Below the pieces are notes generated by a model. That model worked only from the letters and a program-made list of their open reading frames with translations. It was not told the DNA's origin and searched no databases. DNA of 64,000 nt from Brenneria goodwinii. Its GTDB lineage: Bacteria > Pseudomonadota > Gammaproteobacteria > Enterobacterales > Enterobacteriaceae. The first letter of the stretch is position 1. Each line of letters opens with the position of its first letter. The stretch is from contig NZ_CP014137.1 in the NCBI RefSeq assembly GCF_002291445.1, forward strand, positions 1,364,001 through 1,428,000. Direction: 5' to 3'. A program made the position numbers and the translations under genes. Positions 35,024 to 42,932 of the stretch are shown piece by piece.

Positions 35024-36601
35024 ATGACTTCCGACATTAAAAATCTTGGCGACCTTATCGACCGCCAAAGCGATTTGCAACGTGACGCCATTATCGATTT
35101 ACGTGACGAGGCATCGCCGCGGATCTGGAGCCATCAGCAAATCGACCTGCTGTCCGGTGGCGTGGCGAGTTTTCTCACCAGCCTCGGTCTGCCGCGCGGC
35201 AGCACGGTGGGCATCGCTTCGCTGAATCGGGCCGAATATTTGGCGGCGTATTTTGGCATTATGCGTGCCGGGCTGGTGGCGGTACCGCTGAATATAAAAG
35301 TGCCGACGGCCACGCTTGAGTATCTGCTGGCGGATGCGGGTATCCGTCTGGTGTTCGTCGATGACGCCCGGCACGCCATTCTGCAAAAAGCGAATTTGCC
35401 TGCGGCTATGACGTTGGTTAATTTCGACGGACAGACGGCCGAGGGTTTCTGGCGGCGTATTGTCCCGCAGACGTTTGACAGCGTGGCGCCGGCCCCCGGC
35501 GATCTGGCGATGATCCTGTACACCTCCGGCTCCACCGGTCGTCCCAAGGGCGTGCCGTTGACCCATGACGGACAGCTTTGGGCGCTGCGCGTCACCCGCA
35601 GCGGCGGGGTAGAGCCGGACGGCCCGCAGGCCCGCTATCTGCTGGCGCAGCCGCTATTTCATATGAACGGTCTGTTTCTGGCCAAACGGGTCTTTGCGGC
35701 CAATGGTCTGTTGGTGGTTTTGCCGTCTTTTGACGTGAAACGCTACGTGGATGCGCTTTCGCGTTACCGGATAAATATCGTCACCGCGGTGCCCACCATG
35801 TTCGCCCGCCTGGTTGGCGACGGCCGTTTACTGGAAGGGCATGATTTTTCCGCGCTTAGCAAACTGATGCTGGGCTCGGCTCCGATGTCGCTTTCGCTGT
35901 TGGCGCGTATTCAGGCCGCGTTTCCTCATGCGGTTATCACGCACGGTTACGGTACGACGGAGGCGGGACCGGCGGTGTTCGGACCGCATCCCGACGGTAT
36001 CCCGACTCCGCCGCTGGCATTAGGCTATCCGTTGTCCGCAGACGAGGTGAAGCTGGTTGACGGCCCAACGGAAAATGACGGCGTGTTGTGTATGCGCAAC
36101 CCGGCGGTAACGCCTGGGTATCACCGGCTGCCGGAAAAAAGCGCGCAGGCGTTTCATGACGGCTGGTACTACAGCGGCGATGTGATGCATCGTGATGAGC
36201 AGGGGTTCTATTATTTTACCGGGCGGGCGGACGACATGTTTGTCTGCTCGGGAGAGAATATCTTTCCCGTTGAGGTGGAGAAAACGTTGGAGTCGCATCC
36301 GCTGGTGCGCCAGGCCGCCGTGGTCCCTTTGCCGGATGATGAGCGCGGCCAGATGCCCGTCGCTTTTGTCGTACTTCATCCGGAGCATGTCCTCGCCGCT
36401 GAGGAACTCAGGCAGCACACACTGCGTCATGGCCCGGCCTATCAGCATCCCCGGCGCATCGCTTTTATCAATGAACTTCCCTGGGCGGGAACCAACAAGG
36501 TGGATCGCCATGCCTTGCTGCAATTAGCCCGGGAATTGGAAGCGCACAACACCTGGGCTGCTCCACGGCGGGAGGTCGAAAATGGCAACCGACATTCCTA
36601 A
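35024..36601 (+). CDS. Acyl-CoA ligase (class I adenylate-forming enzyme)
   Basis: A 525-residue AMP-dependent ligase. Core motifs in order are LYTSGSTGRPKG (A3, about residues 165-176), HGYGTTEAGPAVFG (A5), WYYSGD (A7), YFTGRADDMFVCSGENIFP (A8) and a C-terminal lysine in GTNKVDR (A10). All catalytic residues are present. It activates a carboxylic acid with ATP and CoA; an aromatic or phenylpropanoid acid is a reasonable guess given the 4-coumarate-ligase-like architecture, but it is not proved. It shares its operon with an importer, thioesterase, MDR enzyme and SDR, and its stop lies 20 bp inside the SDR frame. Confidence 0.88.
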   Translation: MTSDIKNLGDLIDRQSDLQRDAIIDLRDEASPRIWSHQQIDLLSGGVASFLTSLGLPRGSTVGIASLNRAEYLAAYFGIMRAGLVAVPLNIKVPTATLEYLLADAGIRLVFVDDARHAILQKANLPAAMTLVNFDGQTAEGFWRRIVPQTFDSVAPAPGDLAMILYTSGSTGRPKGVPLTHDGQLWALRVTRSGGVEPDGPQARYLLAQPLFHMNGLFLAKRVFAANGLLVVLPSFDVKRYVDALSRYRINIVTAVPTMFARLVGDGRLLEGHDFSALSKLMLGSAPMSLSLLARIQAAFPHAVITHGYGTTEAGPAVFGPHPDGIPTPPLALGYPLSADEVKLVDGPTENDGVLCMRNPAVTPGYHRLPEKSAQAFHDGWYYSGDVMHRDEQGFYYFTGRADDMFVCSGENIFPVEVEKTLESHPLVRQAAVVPLPDDERGQMPVAFVVLHPEHVLAAEELRQHTLRHGPAYQHPRRIAFINELPWAGTNKVDRHALLQLARELEAHNTWAAPRREVENGNRHS

Positions 36602-37343
36602 GATTGCGCTGGTGACCGGCGCAAGCCGTGGGATCGGCCGGGCCATCGCACTTGCGCTGGCCGCTCAGGGCGTAATTGTGGCGGCGCATTTTCATCACCG
36701 GCGGGAGGAAACCGCCCAACTGGTTGCGCAAATAGAACAGGCCGGCGTTCAGGCATTCGCTGTTTCCGCCGACCTGGACGATCCGGACGGCGCGTTCGCG
36801 CTTATCGGGCAATTACGGTCGGAGCTTATCCGTCGCTACGGCGAGCCGGGATTTGATATTTTAGTGAATAACGCCGGCCTGGGCGGTCGTGCGACGATTG
36901 CTGAAATTACTCCGGCGCAGCTTGACACAATGTTGCAGGTCAATTTCGTGTCGCCTTTTTTCCTGATTCAGCAAGCGCTTCCTCTGCTGCGCGATGGCGG
37001 ACGAATTATTAATATATCGTCGATGAGTACCCGCGCCGCATTTGCGGATATGGCGGCTTATGCCCCGGCAAAAGCGGCGCTTGAAACCCTGAGCGTGTTG
37101 TTGGCCGGCGAGTTGGGGAAGCGGGGGATAACGGTGAATGCGGTGTTGCCGGGGGCGACGGCTACCGAGATGAACCCGCGCGCCCGCGATGCGCAATCCG
37201 CCGCGCTGATCGCGCAGAGCGTGGCGCTCGGACGGGTGGGGCAACCGGAGGATATTGCCGCGGTGGTCGCTTTCCTGGCCAGTGAGGCCGGAAGATGGAT
37301 CACCGGTCAACGTATTGACGCCAGCGGTGGTCAGCGCCTGTAA
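36582..37343 (+). CDS. SDR oxidoreductase, FabG-like
   Basis: 253 residues with ALVTGASRGIGRAIALALAA (cofactor site, residues 8-27), NNAGLGG, the serine segment INISSMSTRA, YAPAKAALETL with intact Tyr-x-x-x-Lys, and the C-terminal ITGQRIDASGGQRL. A canonical classical SDR, probably acting on a 3-oxo- or 3-hydroxyacyl-CoA made downstream of the ligase. GGAGGT lies 5 nt before ATG 36582. It ends the operon and faces the M20 gene. Confidence 0.88.
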   Translation: MATDIPKIALVTGASRGIGRAIALALAAQGVIVAAHFHHRREETAQLVAQIEQAGVQAFAVSADLDDPDGAFALIGQLRSELIRRYGEPGFDILVNNAGLGGRATIAEITPAQLDTMLQVNFVSPFFLIQQALPLLRDGGRIINISSMSTRAAFADMAAYAPAKAALETLSVLLAGELGKRGITVNAVLPGATATEMNPRARDAQSAALIAQSVALGRVGQPEDIAAVVAFLASEAGRWITGQRIDASGGQRL

Positions 37344-37369
37344 CCGGAAGAGCCGCCCCCGCTCGCGGT

Positions 37370-38509
37370 TTATCGCTGCGCCAGTTTTTGCAATGCTTTG
37401 CCCGCCAGAAGATTAAAGTAGTTCGCGGCGGGTAGGATGGCGGCTTCGTCGGGGTTAAACCGCGGGTGATGCAGGCCGAATTCGCTGGCCGATCCGATAT
37501 TGACGAATACGCCGGGAACATGATGCAGATAAAAGGCGAAATCTTCGCCGCCCATCTGCGGTTGCTGATCGCGTACCCGATAACCGGCTTCTTCCGCCAC
37601 CGCCTTGCTGAAGTCCGCCCATTCTCGGCTATTGATGAGCGTGGGCGGACCGGCGTGCCAGCGTAGCTCCGCTTGCGCGCCAAACCCGGCCGCGATATTG
37701 CCGATCAGCGTGGCGAGCTTTTGCGGGATGGCCTTTCTGATTTCCACGTCGTGGGTTCGCACGGTGCCTTCCAGCTCCACCCGTTCAGGCAATACGTTCC
37801 AGGTGTTGCCGCCGCTGACCCGCGTGACGCTGACCAATACCGAGTCCAGCGCGCCGAAGCTGCGGCTGGGCAGCGTTTGTAGCGCGGTTATGAGTTGTGC
37901 GGCGACCACGATGCTATCCACACCTTGCTCCGGGTAGGCGGCGTGCGCGCCCTTGCCGCGCACTAAAATTTCGAAGCGATCGACATTGGCGTGCATCGGG
38001 CCGCTGCGCGTGGCGAATTCGCCTACCGGCAATCCAGGGGCATTGTGGCCGCCAAAAATCGCGCTGACCCCTTGTAATGCGCCTGCGTCAATCAACTGAT
38101 TGGCGCCATTGAAGGTTTCCTCCGCCGGTTGGAACAAAATGCGCACGTTGCCGGCCAGTTGCGATTCGCGCGCTTTAAGCAATAGGGCGGCGCCCAACAT
38201 GATTGAGGTATGCACATCGTGTCCGCAGGCGTGCATTACGCCCTTATGGCGGGAAATGAATGGCTGAGTCGTCTGCTCATCAATGGGCAAGGCGTCGATA
38301 TCCGCACGCAGGGCGATGGTGGGGCCGGCATGATGCCCGATCTGCGCGACTACGCCGGTTTTCAACGGCAGCGGCAGAATACCGATGCCCGCTCCGCGCA
38401 GCCATTCGGTGATTTTTTTTGTGGTCCGGTATTCATTATTTGAAAGCTCCGGATATTGATGCAATTCCCGGCGCCAGGCGATGAGTTTTTCAGCCAAGAT
38501 ATCAGTCAT
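37370..38509 (-). CDS. M20-family amidohydrolase (IAA-amino-acid / hippurate hydrolase type)
   Basis: A 379-residue M20D peptidase. HACGHDVHTSIMLGAA (about residues 94-109) and PAEETFNGANQLIDAGAL hold the metal ligands and the general-base glutamate pair, and VNIGSASEFGLHHPRF the C-terminal histidine. Such enzymes cleave N-acyl amino acids such as indole-3-acetyl conjugates or hippurate. It is convergent with the acyl-CoA ligase operon (26-bp gap) and divergent from the TetR regulator, so it may release the acid that the ligase activates. ATG 38509 has only a weak Shine-Dalgarno. Confidence 0.87.
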   Translation of the reverse strand: MTDILAEKLIAWRRELHQYPELSNNEYRTTKKITEWLRGAGIGILPLPLKTGVVAQIGHHAGPTIALRADIDALPIDEQTTQPFISRHKGVMHACGHDVHTSIMLGAALLLKARESQLAGNVRILFQPAEETFNGANQLIDAGALQGVSAIFGGHNAPGLPVGEFATRSGPMHANVDRFEILVRGKGAHAAYPEQGVDSIVVAAQLITALQTLPSRSFGALDSVLVSVTRVSGGNTWNVLPERVELEGTVRTHDVEIRKAIPQKLATLIGNIAAGFGAQAELRWHAGPPTLINSREWADFSKAVAEEAGYRVRDQQPQMGGEDFAFYLHHVPGVFVNIGSASEFGLHHPRFNPDEAAILPAANYFNLLAGKALQKLAQR

Positions 38510-38827
38510 ATATCAGTTTTTTATAGGAAAGGAAGGAAATAAAAAATTAACAACCGGGCTATTATTGGTCAAAGGTTTATTCCTGATAAGTTAATACATT
38601 AAATAGGTTAAGTGATTTTTTGCCGAAGCCCGACATTCTGCATGACGCCGCTATTTTCACCCTGTTAAGGTTCTATTTTCCGCAGCGGCGGAATTCAACT
38701 ATGGAAAGTTAAAAAAAGCATTTCAAATAGTTGTTTTAATCTCTTTATGATGTGCCATCGGCTATTTGGCCTGCGCGACGCCAGCGCAGGCCAATATTGA
38801 TATTTACCTCCGAAGGAGAATCACAAC
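38510..38827. other. Divergent intergenic region between M20 and TetR genes
   Basis: 318 bp, AT-rich in its middle, with both promoters. A possible rightward -10 (TATGAT at about 38746-38751) precedes the regulator. I cannot identify a confident operator dyad. Confidence 0.35.
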
Positions 38828-39502
38828 GTGGCAGAAATCAAAGCAGAAGCGGAAATCAGGGAGCCGGATGTCAGGCAAAGGATCTTGAACGAAGCGATCA
38901 ATATTTTTGCCAGTAAGGGCGGGGAACTGACGACGATCCGCGAAATCACCGAAGCGACGCGCGTCAATATCGCCGCGGTGAACTATTACTTCGGCTCAAA
39001 GGACGGCCTGTTGAAAGCCGTACTGAATACCGTGCTGGATCCGCTGAACGCGATGCGTATCCGCCTGCTGGATGCGGTGGAGGAGAGATATCGTCAGGAA
39101 AAGCCGCCGATCGAGGCGGTACTGGACGCATTGCTCCGGCCGCTGGTGAAAAGCGCACGCGCACCGGACGGCGGGCGCATCGCCGTCCGGCTGTTGCAAC
39201 ATCTGCGCGCTACGCCGCGCGAATCCGTCACCGCGCTGGTATCAGACAAGTTTGATCATGTCGCCGCGCGTTTCTTTGCGGCATTTGAACGCGCCGCGCC
39301 GCAGCTGACGCGGGCCGAGATCATTTGGCGCTATGAGTTCGCGCGCGGCGCGGCCATGCATGTGCTCGCCGATTCCGATCCGCAGTCGGGGCGGTTGGCG
39401 ATCATGTCTCTCGGGCTGTGTAACAGCGACGATGACGATGAGGTGCTGGCCAATGTGCTGCGTTTCGTGGTGGCCGGCTTTAATGCGCCGTCGCTGAAAT
39501 GA
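38828..39502 (+). CDS. TetR-family regulator (CerR-like C-terminal domain)
   Basis: A 224-residue TetR protein. RQRILNEAINIFASKGGEL, then TIREITEATRVNIAAVNYYF and GSKDGLLKAVLN are the helix-turn-helix; the long C-terminal half resembles the CerR/DUF1956 domain. GTG 38828 has AAGGAGAATCACAAC upstream. Divergent orientation to the M20 amidohydrolase points to control of that gene, perhaps also of the ligase operon. A MITE and palindrome lie just past its stop. Confidence 0.87.
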   Translation: MAEIKAEAEIREPDVRQRILNEAINIFASKGGELTTIREITEATRVNIAAVNYYFGSKDGLLKAVLNTVLDPLNAMRIRLLDAVEERYRQEKPPIEAVLDALLRPLVKSARAPDGGRIAVRLLQHLRATPRESVTALVSDKFDHVAARFFAAFERAAPQLTRAEIIWRYEFARGAAMHVLADSDPQSGRLAIMSLGLCNSDDDDEVLANVLRFVVAGFNAPSLK

Positions 39503-39548
39503 TGCGCCTTGTAACGCGGTTCCACCCCAACGTTCCTCTTCACAGGGG

Positions 39549-39688
39549 CTGTCTCTTATACACAAACGCAGGGGGCTGGCGTTTGAGCCCCCTATGTCGG
39601 GCGCGTGCTACGACGTGGCATGAAAATGGCGGCATTGGGGCGCACGAAACTGTCTCTGAATCTGCATAAAAATGTGACTAAGAGACAG
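39549..39688. mobile_element. MITE-like element, copy 2 (140 bp)
   Basis: The left end CTGTCTCTTATACACA and the right end TAAGAGACAG (inverse CTGTCTCTTA) form perfect 10-bp terminal inverted repeats. The right 115 bp equal the copy at 6777-7110, including the AGGGGGCT...AGCCCCCT hairpin. The middle has been lost. The left end equals the Tn5/IS50-type sequence. It lies in the loop of a palindrome (arms near 39521-39543 and 39689-39712) and just upstream of the DapA-family gene. Confidence 0.8.
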
Positions 39689-39749
39689 TGACAAGAGGAA
39701 GGTCGGGTGGGGGGCTAATTAAAGTATGACGAGTATAGGAGAGGCAGCG

Positions 39750-40670
39750 ATGAGTAACGAGTTGATTACGGGGTCTTTTGTGGCAATTATTACTCCTTTC
39801 AATGAAAACGGCACGGTCGACTATGAAGCGTTTCGCGCCTTATTACATTTTCAGGAAAGTAACGGCACGTCGGCGGTATTGATCATGGGATCGACGGGAG
39901 AGGTTTCCCTGCTGTCTCCTGAAGAACGAAAAGAGATTATCCGGCGTACGGCGCAGTTCAAAACCGGCAAGATGAAAATATTTTATGGCTGCACGGGAAA
40001 TAATACCGATGCCAGTATCGACTATGTGAAATATGCCCGCGAACACGATGCCGATGGGGCCATTTTGGCCGCGCCTGCCTATATTTGCGCCAGCGAAGAC
40101 GACATCGAACGCTATTTTCTGGAAATCGCGGATGCCACGGATTTACCGCTGGGGATTTATAATAATCCGCCGCGGGTGAAAACCGATCTGCACTGGAACT
40201 CGCTATTACGCATTTTTAAACACCCCAATTACGTTATTCATAAGGAATCCACCACGCGCGTGGGGCAGGTGGCGCAGGTTCTGGCGGGCAACCCCGATGT
40301 CTCCGTCATGTGCTGCGATTCGCCCAATCTGGGGCTGGTGGTGCCGACCATGTCGCTGGGCGGGCACGGTACGGCGAATATGACCGGCAACATCGTCCCC
40401 GCCGAACTGGCGGAGATTTCCCGCCCCTGGCGGGAACCGGGCGATGCCGAGCGCTTTCGCGCGGCCTATCAACATCTTTTGCCGCTGCTGCACTACACCT
40501 ATTCGGCCATTAACCCGGTGGCGGTGAAGTCGCTGATGCGCGCGGTCGGGCTGCCGGCGGGCAGTCTGCGTCGTCCGCTGCGCGATCTGCAAGGCGAGGC
40601 ATTGCAGCGCGGCGTCGATATCGTCAGGCAGTTGGGGCTGGCTGAAAAGTATGGCTGGTCTGCTGCTTAG
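39750..40670 (+). CDS. DapA/NAL-family aldolase
   Basis: 306 residues from ATG 39750 (GGAGAGG 6 nt upstream). Unlike its relative at 22126, it keeps the catalytic set: G-S-T-G-E at about 47-51, Tyr137 in GIYNNPPR, and the Schiff-base Lys165 in YVIHKESTTR. TPFNENGTVDYEAFRALLHF is the usual N-terminal phosphate/pyruvate motif. It probably condenses or cleaves a pyruvate-derived 2-oxo acid; the family holds DapA, sialate lyase and D-amino-acid-related aldolases. It is convergent with the D-amino-acid dehydrogenase gene 137 bp away. Promoter strength may depend on the MITE just upstream. Confidence 0.88.
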   Translation: MSNELITGSFVAIITPFNENGTVDYEAFRALLHFQESNGTSAVLIMGSTGEVSLLSPEERKEIIRRTAQFKTGKMKIFYGCTGNNTDASIDYVKYAREHDADGAILAAPAYICASEDDIERYFLEIADATDLPLGIYNNPPRVKTDLHWNSLLRIFKHPNYVIHKESTTRVGQVAQVLAGNPDVSVMCCDSPNLGLVVPTMSLGGHGTANMTGNIVPAELAEISRPWREPGDAERFRAAYQHLLPLLHYTYSAINPVAVKSLMRAVGLPAGSLRRPLRDLQGEALQRGVDIVRQLGLAEKYGWSAA

Positions 40671-40721
40671 CCGCAAAGCAGGCGGGGGCGCAGCTTCCGC
40701 TGGCGGCCCGGTGTTGCTGCG

Positions 40722-40787
40722 ATTCCCGCCTGCGCGGGAATGACGAGGTAAAGGGCGGAAATGACGAGGTAAAGGGCGGGAATGACA
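40722..40787. repeat. REP-like dyad with short tandem copies
   Basis: ATTCCCGC-ctgc-GCGGGAAT (40722-40741) equals the second dyad of the 13.7-14.2 kb array and is followed by two copies of ATGACGAGGTAAAGGGCGG. Placed between convergent genes, it can end transcription from both sides. Confidence 0.7.
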
Positions 40788-40807
40788 GCGATGAATTCCG
40801 CCCCGCG

Positions 40808-42067
40808 TCACCGATGCCGATCCAGCGTCAGCCCCTCCAAATCGATCTCGGCCGGATTGCCGGCAATCGCGTCGGCGACCAGACGTCCGACGCCCGCTGC
40901 CTGAGTCCAACCGCTGGAGCCCTGGCCGCAGGCCAGAAACAGCCCGGCGAACGGGGTCTTGCCGACGTAGCCGGGGCCGTCCGGCGTCATCGGGCGCAGG
41001 CCGCACCACGGCTGGATGTTGTGATAGTTTCCGGCGTTGGGGAACAGCGCTTGGGCGGTAGCCGCGACGAAGGCGCAGGATTTGTCATCCGGCAGGGTGG
41101 CGTAATCGTCCACTGCGGCGATACCGGCCACCCGCAGCCGGTTGCCGAGCCGGGTGATCATCACCTTGCGGGATTCGAACATCACCGACGAGCGGGGAGC
41201 AGCGGCGGAATCATCGATATCCAGCGTGACGGAATAGCCTTTAACCGGATAGATCGGCAGCCGGATGCCCAGCGGCCTGACCAGCCGGGCGGCGTCGCAG
41301 CCCAGCGCGACTACCACCGCGTCCGCCGTCAGCGCGCCGCGGTCGGTCTCGACGCCGACGATGCGTTGTCGGCGTCCGTCCTGAGTCAGGCGGGTTATCG
41401 TGGCGCCGAAATGGAAACGCACGCCTTGCCGCTGTAGATGTTGCGCTAGTTCCTGGGTGAACAGGGCGCAGTCGCCGGTTTCGTCGCCCGGCAGGTGCAG
41501 CCCGCCGGTCAATGGGATAGCGGCCTGCGCCAGCGCCGGTTCAATCGCGCTGGCCCCGGCGGCGTCCACGATACGGTGTGCGACGCCGAACTCCGTCAGC
41601 ACGCGGGATGCCTGAGCGGCCATATCCAGCTCTTGCTGGGTGCTGAACAGCTGCAGCACGCCCAGCGCCTGCTGTTGGTAATGGATGCCGGTCTCTTCGC
41701 GCAGTTCGCGCAGACAGCATTGACTATACTTGGCGATGCGCTGCATGCGCGCCTTGTTCGTCCGGTAGCGTTCGAGCCGGCATTCGCGGGCGAATAGCCA
41801 CAGCCAGCGCCACTGATTCACATCAAGACGCGGACGCCATTTCAGCGGCGCCTGCTCCTCGAACAGCCAGCGCAGCGCCTTCGCCATCATGCCCGGCGCG
41901 GCCCAGGGGCCGGAAAAACCGGGGCATACGCCGCCCGCGTTGGCAAAACTGGCCTCCTGTCCCGGCCCGTCCCGGCGGTCGATCAGTTCCACCTCGAACC
42001 CTTGCCGGCGCAGATACCAGGCGGTGGTGACGCCGATCACGCCGGCGCCGAGTACAATCACTTTCAT
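40808..42067 (-). CDS. D-amino-acid dehydrogenase (DadA-like)
   Basis: A 419-residue FAD oxidoreductase. VIVLGAGVIGVTTAWYLRRQ (residues 3-22) and the acidic VELIDRRDGPG are the ADP-binding motif. VNQWRWLWLFARECRLERYR, GGLHLPGDETGDCALF and GLRPMTPDGPGYVGKTPF are classic DadA segments. The family oxidises D-amino acids to 2-oxo acids and ammonia at the membrane, passing electrons to quinone. It is the last gene of a leftward operon with an importer and an SDR; hence the importer may carry a D-amino-acid derivative. The D-amino acid made by the hydantoin route could also be its substrate. Confidence 0.88.
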   Translation of the reverse strand: MKVIVLGAGVIGVTTAWYLRRQGFEVELIDRRDGPGQEASFANAGGVCPGFSGPWAAPGMMAKALRWLFEEQAPLKWRPRLDVNQWRWLWLFARECRLERYRTNKARMQRIAKYSQCCLRELREETGIHYQQQALGVLQLFSTQQELDMAAQASRVLTEFGVAHRIVDAAGASAIEPALAQAAIPLTGGLHLPGDETGDCALFTQELAQHLQRQGVRFHFGATITRLTQDGRRQRIVGVETDRGALTADAVVVALGCDAARLVRPLGIRLPIYPVKGYSVTLDIDDSAAAPRSSVMFESRKVMITRLGNRLRVAGIAAVDDYATLPDDKSCAFVAATAQALFPNAGNYHNIQPWCGLRPMTPDGPGYVGKTPFAGLFLACGQGSSGWTQAAGVGRLVADAIAGNPAEIDLEGLTLDRHR

Positions 42068-42131
42068 GGCTATTTTCCTGTCTGAGATGAAATGGGAGCC
42101 GGTTCATGCCGGTACGGCGCGCGGACCGAAG

Positions 42132-42911
42132 CTAAAAGACGCCGGGATAGCCGCCGCCGTCGATGAGCAGATTCTGTCCGGTGATGAAACCGGCCTGGCG
42201 CGAACACAGGAAGGCGCAGGCGGCGCCGAACTCTTCCGCTTCGCCGTAGCGCCGCGCCGGATTAGCCAGGGCGCGTTCCTGCCGGATCAGCGCTTCGTCG
42301 CGGCCGGTTTGCCGCGCCAGTTCCTCAATGTGACGCCATTGCCCTTCGGTGGCGAAGATGCCGGGCAAAATATTGTTGATGGTGACATTGTGCTGGATCA
42401 CGGTGCGCGCCAGCCCGGCGACGAAGCCGGTGAGTCCGGAACGGGCGCTGTTGGACAGCCCCAACTCTAACTGGGGAATTTTGACGCTGCGCGACGTGAT
42501 ATTGACGATGCGGCCAAAACCGCGCGCCGTCATGCCGTCGACGGTCAGGCGCATCATCTCAATCGGGCCGAGCATCATACTGTCAAGCGCCGCCAGCCAC
42601 TGTCGGCGATCCCACTGACGAAAGTCGCCGGGGGCGGGGCCGCTGGCGTTATTAATCAAAATGTCGGGTTCAGGGCAGGCCGCCAACGCGGCCATGCGCC
42701 CCTGTTCCGTGGTGATATCGGCCACCGTCGCGGCCGGCGACGTGCCGCAGAGCTTGCGGATCTCCTGCTGCGCCTGTTGCAGACTGGCGGCGGTTCTGGC
42801 CAGCAGCGTCACCTGCGCGCCTTCCCGCGCCAGCTGTAGCGCGGCGGCTTTACCCAGTCCGCGGTTGCCGCCCCAGACCAGCGCTTTTTTGCCTTCAATG
42901 CCTAAATTCAT
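42132..42911 (-). CDS. SDR-fold protein with Ser/Arg in place of catalytic Tyr/Lys
   Basis: 259 residues. The cofactor loop ALVWGGNRGLG is a variant of TGxxxGIG, NNASGPAPG replaces NNAG, and a serine pair sits in NITSRS. The Tyr-x-x-x-Lys site reads S153-N-S-A-R157, like the paralogue at 26240-27025. The C terminus ITGQNLLIDGGGYPG is normal. It is in the same operon as the importer and DadA, 21 bp past the ATPase stop and 64 bp before DadA, with GGAG 8 nt upstream of ATG 42911. Confidence 0.85.
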   Translation of the reverse strand: MNLGIEGKKALVWGGNRGLGKAAALQLAREGAQVTLLARTAASLQQAQQEIRKLCGTSPAATVADITTEQGRMAALAACPEPDILINNASGPAPGDFRQWDRRQWLAALDSMMLGPIEMMRLTVDGMTARGFGRIVNITSRSVKIPQLELGLSNSARSGLTGFVAGLARTVIQHNVTINNILPGIFATEGQWRHIEELARQTGRDEALIRQERALANPARRYGEAEEFGAACAFLCSRQAGFITGQNLLIDGGGYPGVF

Positions 42912-42932
42912 CGCGGATGCTCCGGTTGATTA

